From: an uncultured bacterium
GTDB taxonomy: Bacteria > Patescibacteriota > Saccharimonadia > Saccharimonadales > Saccharimonadaceae
Assembly (NCBI GenBank): GCA_937872185.1
Contig: CALMQN010000125.1
Location: forward strand, 1-6,399
Direction: 5' to 3'
DNA length: 6,399 nucleotides
Part shown: piece by piece, positions 4,617 to 6,399 of the stretch
Numbering within the stretch: position 1 is the first letter of the stretch
Layout of the letters: each line of letters opens with the position of its first letter
Translations under genes and position numbers: made by a program
Notes under the pieces: generated by a model
Seen by the model: only the letters and a program-made list of their open reading frames with translations
What the model was told of the DNA's origin: nothing
Database searches by the model: none

Positions 4617-5599
4617 TTGAGTTACAACGGTGCACAGACCAACAGATATGGGATGATTATGTCTTGGAAAACGGGGGACACCCCCTGCAACTATGGGGCT
4701 GGGGCCAGGTTAAGGCCGCGCACGGCTGGACGGCCGATCGCATGCTGGCATATGATGACCACGACCAGATTGTCGCCGCCACTCAAATCTTGACGCGTAA
4801 AATGCCGCTGCCACTGCGCGCCTTTTCGTACGTTCCCCGCGGGCCAGTGGGACAGCAGGGGAGTGATGCAACTTTTTTGGATGCCATCGCTGATTACGTC
4901 AAACGCACCTACAAATCCGTTACGCTGTCGGTCGAACCCGATGTGACCGAGTTTCAAACGCCAGCCGATTGGAAGCAATCGACCAATACAATCCTGCCAG
5001 CCAGCACTATTATTTTGGATCTGGAAAAAAGCGACAGTGATCTTTTAGCCGCCATGGTCAAAAAAACACGCCAATACATCCGTAAATCTGCAGCAGAGGG
5101 TATTACTATCAAACCCGTGCGCACCAAAGAAGACCTGGAAAAATGTATGGCCGTGTATCACCAAACGTCAAAACGCGCACAGTTTATGCTGCACGACGAC
5201 CAATATTATTACGACGTTTTCACACTGCTGGGTGACCACTCACCAGTGTTTGCAGCCTATATCGATGACCAACCAATTGCCTTTTTGTGGCTGGCTATCA
5301 GCACCGACACCGCGTTCGAACTGTACGGCGGCATGAATGGACAGGGCCAAGAACTGCGGGCTAACTATGCATTGAAATGGCATGCCATTCGCAAAATGAA
5401 AGAATGGGGACTAACGCGCTATGACCTGGGCGGCCTGATCAACGACAGCGTCTCAAACTTTAAGCGCGGCTGGTCAGACAGCGAAGTGCTGTTAGCGGGT
5501 ACGTTTGAAAAACCGCTCTCGTCTGCGTACAGCCTGTGGGACAAGGGCCTACCGGCGGCCAAAAAAGTATATCGCAAGATCAAATCGTTGCGTAAATAA
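4613..5599 (+). CDS. FemX/FemAB-family aminoacyl-tRNA-dependent peptidoglycan transferase
   Basis: Members of this family move an amino acid (Ala, Ser or Gly) from aminoacyl-tRNA to the stem-peptide side chain of a peptidoglycan precursor, building interpeptide bridges at the cytoplasmic face of the membrane. The 328 residues form the expected two GNAT-like halves. The first carries HPLQLWGWGQVK (23-34) and FSYVPRGPV (71-79). The second carries MVKKTRQYIRKSAAEGITI (148-166), the RAQF segment (188-191), PIAFLWLAIS (221-230), FELYGGM (235-241) and YDLGGLIND (270-278) followed by NFKRGW (282-287). There is no long inserted coiled-coil arm, so it resembles FemX/MurM-short forms more than FemA. 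The basic tail (KKVYRKIKSLRK) could touch membrane or tRNA. The start follows a -10 box by 6 bases. The amino acid used and the lipid or nucleotide precursor cannot be inferred from sequence. It converges on tsaD. Confidence 0.88.
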   Translation: MIELQRCTDQQIWDDYVLENGGHPLQLWGWGQVKAAHGWTADRMLAYDDHDQIVAATQILTRKMPLPLRAFSYVPRGPVGQQGSDATFLDAIADYVKRTYKSVTLSVEPDVTEFQTPADWKQSTNTILPASTIILDLEKSDSDLLAAMVKKTRQYIRKSAAEGITIKPVRTKEDLEKCMAVYHQTSKRAQFMLHDDQYYYDVFTLLGDHSPVFAAYIDDQPIAFLWLAISTDTAFELYGGMNGQGQELRANYALKWHAIRKMKEWGLTRYDLGGLINDSVSNFKRGWSDSEVLLAGTFEKPLSSAYSLWDKGLPAAKKVYRKIKSLRK

Positions 5600-5607
5600 C
5601 AACGATT
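5583..5607. terminator. Hairpin at the femX/tsaD convergence
   Basis: AATCGTTG (5583-5590) and CAACGATT (5600-5607) are perfect reverse complements around a 9-base loop that contains the femX stop codon. It sits just past the tsaD stop on the other strand, where it is followed by TTTGATC. The stem is AT-rich and the U-run is only three bases, so it would be a weak bidirectional terminator or a 3'-end stabiliser. Confidence 0.4.
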
Positions 5608-5613
5608 AACCCT

Positions 5614-6399
5614 TTAAGACCAGGTGGTTTTGGTCATCGACAGACTGGGTATCACTTCTAAATCAAATGGATCGGTCGGTTTGTTTTTCTGGGCGTAATA
5701 ATACCCAAGAGTGGCGATCATAGCGCCGTTATCGGTACACAAATTCATCGGGGCATAATCAATCTGCAGTGGCAGGCGATCGCTCAACTGTCGGCGCAGC
5801 TCGGCATTGGCTGCCACGCCACCGGCAATCACAACCGACTTGGGGGCATAATCGCGAAATGCCTGTTCGGCCTTATCAACCAGCGTTTCAACCGCAACCC
5901 TCTGGAAGCTGGCAGCAAAGTTGGCCCGCTGAACGTCATCTAAGCGCTCTGCGAGGCCGCTTGAGGGAAAAGTAAAATCAACACCCGTCTGGCGCTGAAC
6001 AGACCGCAGAACGGCCGTCTTAAGTCCCGAAAAACTAAAATCGTATTTGCCGGATAATTTTGCCTTTGGCAATTGATAGGCATGCGCGTCGCCGTCTGCA
6101 GCTGCCTTGGCGATCGATGGCCCGCCAGGATAGGGCAGTCCCAACACCTTGGCAACCTTATCAAATGCTTCACCAACAGCATCGTCCTGGGTCTGACCCA
6201 ACAACTCATAATCACCGTGATCGCGAAACAACACCAGCTGGCTGTGTCCGCCGCTGACAATCAATGCCAGCATCGGAAACTCTGGCGCGGTTTCGTTTAA
6301 AAAGTTGGCATACACATGTGCCTCGACGTGGTGGATAGGGTACAGGGGTTTGTTTTTTAACAGCGCAAGTGTCCTGGCGGCCAACGTACCTACCAACAG
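5614..6399 (-). CDS. tsaD: tRNA N6-adenosine threonylcarbamoyltransferase TsaD, 5' end missing
   Basis: TsaD (Kae1/Gcp) transfers threonylcarbamoyl from threonylcarbamoyl-AMP to A37 of tRNAs that read ANN codons, acting with TsaB and TsaE. The window holds 261 C-terminal residues; the frame stays open through base 6399 (Leu-Leu-Val-Gly), matching the LLVG that follows GPGLVGA in the family, so roughly 80-90 residues lie outside. Visible landmarks are the metal-ligand pair in HHVEAH (residues 23-28 of the fragment), VSGGHSQL (48-55), DDAVGEAFDKVAKVLGL followed by YPGGP (72-94), DFSFSGLKTA (120-129), VIAGGVAAN and CTDNGAMIA near the C-terminus. The second metal region (CTDNG) is intact. A TTG at 6396 is an internal codon, not the start. 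It is convergent with femX, 14 bases apart. TsaB and TsaE are not visible here. Confidence 0.96.
   Translation of the reverse strand: MLVGTLAARTLALLKNKPLYPIHHVEAHVYANFLNETAPEFPMLALIVSGGHSQLVLFRDHGDYELLGQTQDDAVGEAFDKVAKVLGLPYPGGPSIAKAAADGDAHAYQLPKAKLSGKYDFSFSGLKTAVLRSVQRQTGVDFTFPSSGLAERLDDVQRANFAASFQRVAVETLVDKAEQAFRDYAPKSVVIAGGVAANAELRRQLSDRLPLQIDYAPMNLCTDNGAMIATLGYYYAQKNKPTDPFDLEVIPSLSMTKTTWS

Noticed and set aside
6394..6396. TTG as the start of TsaD
   Set aside because: Family alignment places this Leu inside the LLVG motif well after the N-terminal ATP-binding segment, and the frame stays open to the window edge.
1..6399. CRISPR array, insertion sequence, prophage or defence island
   Set aside because: No regularly spaced repeats, transposase, integrase, terminal inverted repeats or defence-domain genes are seen; the content is housekeeping.

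Overview
This window looks like chromosomal DNA from a candidate phyla radiation (CPR) bacterium, most likely a Saccharibacteria (TM7)-type genome. The basis is indirect: a cysteine-free valyl-tRNA synthetase with unusual motif variants, a single-domain FemX-like aminoacyltransferase, a HIT-rlmH pair with overlapping ends, short spacers, mixed gene orientation and base composition near 50% GC by eye. UGA is used as a stop (the HIT gene ends in TGA), which argues against the CPR lineages that recode UGA as glycine. The lineage call is inference. I see no mobile element, CRISPR array, tRNA or rRNA.

Layout, left to right. Bases 1-287 (minus) hold the N-terminal part of a small DUF4190-type membrane protein. 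It is divergent from a two-gene plus-strand unit: a HIT-family nucleotide hydrolase/transferase (356-763) and rlmH (760-1218), joined by an ATGA overlap. A 224-base spacer follows, holding an inverted repeat, a doubtful 30-codon ORF and a textbook sigma70-type promoter (1386-1414). That promoter drives an unrecognised 103-residue protein with two hydrophobic segments (1443-1754). It converges, with only 4 bases between stop codons, on valS (1759-4305, minus). A 307-base divergent regulatory region (4306-4612) separates valS from a FemX-like gene (4613-5599, plus). It carries a likely valS promoter and roughly 120-base leader with two related palindromes, a 16-bp interrupted hairpin and a doubtful 50-codon ORF ending in an ATGA overlap with femX. 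FemX converges on tsaD (5614-6399, minus), whose 5' end lies beyond the window.

Most named genes are translation or envelope housekeeping. RlmH modifies 23S rRNA, ValS charges tRNA(Val), TsaD makes t6A37 on tRNAs that read ANN codons, and FemX spends aminoacyl-tRNA on peptidoglycan cross-bridges. The most interesting non-coding signal is how genes are started. HIT and femX both have a -10 box exactly 6 bases before ATG, which predicts leaderless mRNAs. The 103-residue ORF has a strong promoter but no Shine-Dalgarno in its short leader, whereas the DUF4190 gene has a clear one. I do not see a recognisable new multi-gene system; the best leads are the 103-residue protein, the valS/femX intergenic region and the leaderless pattern.
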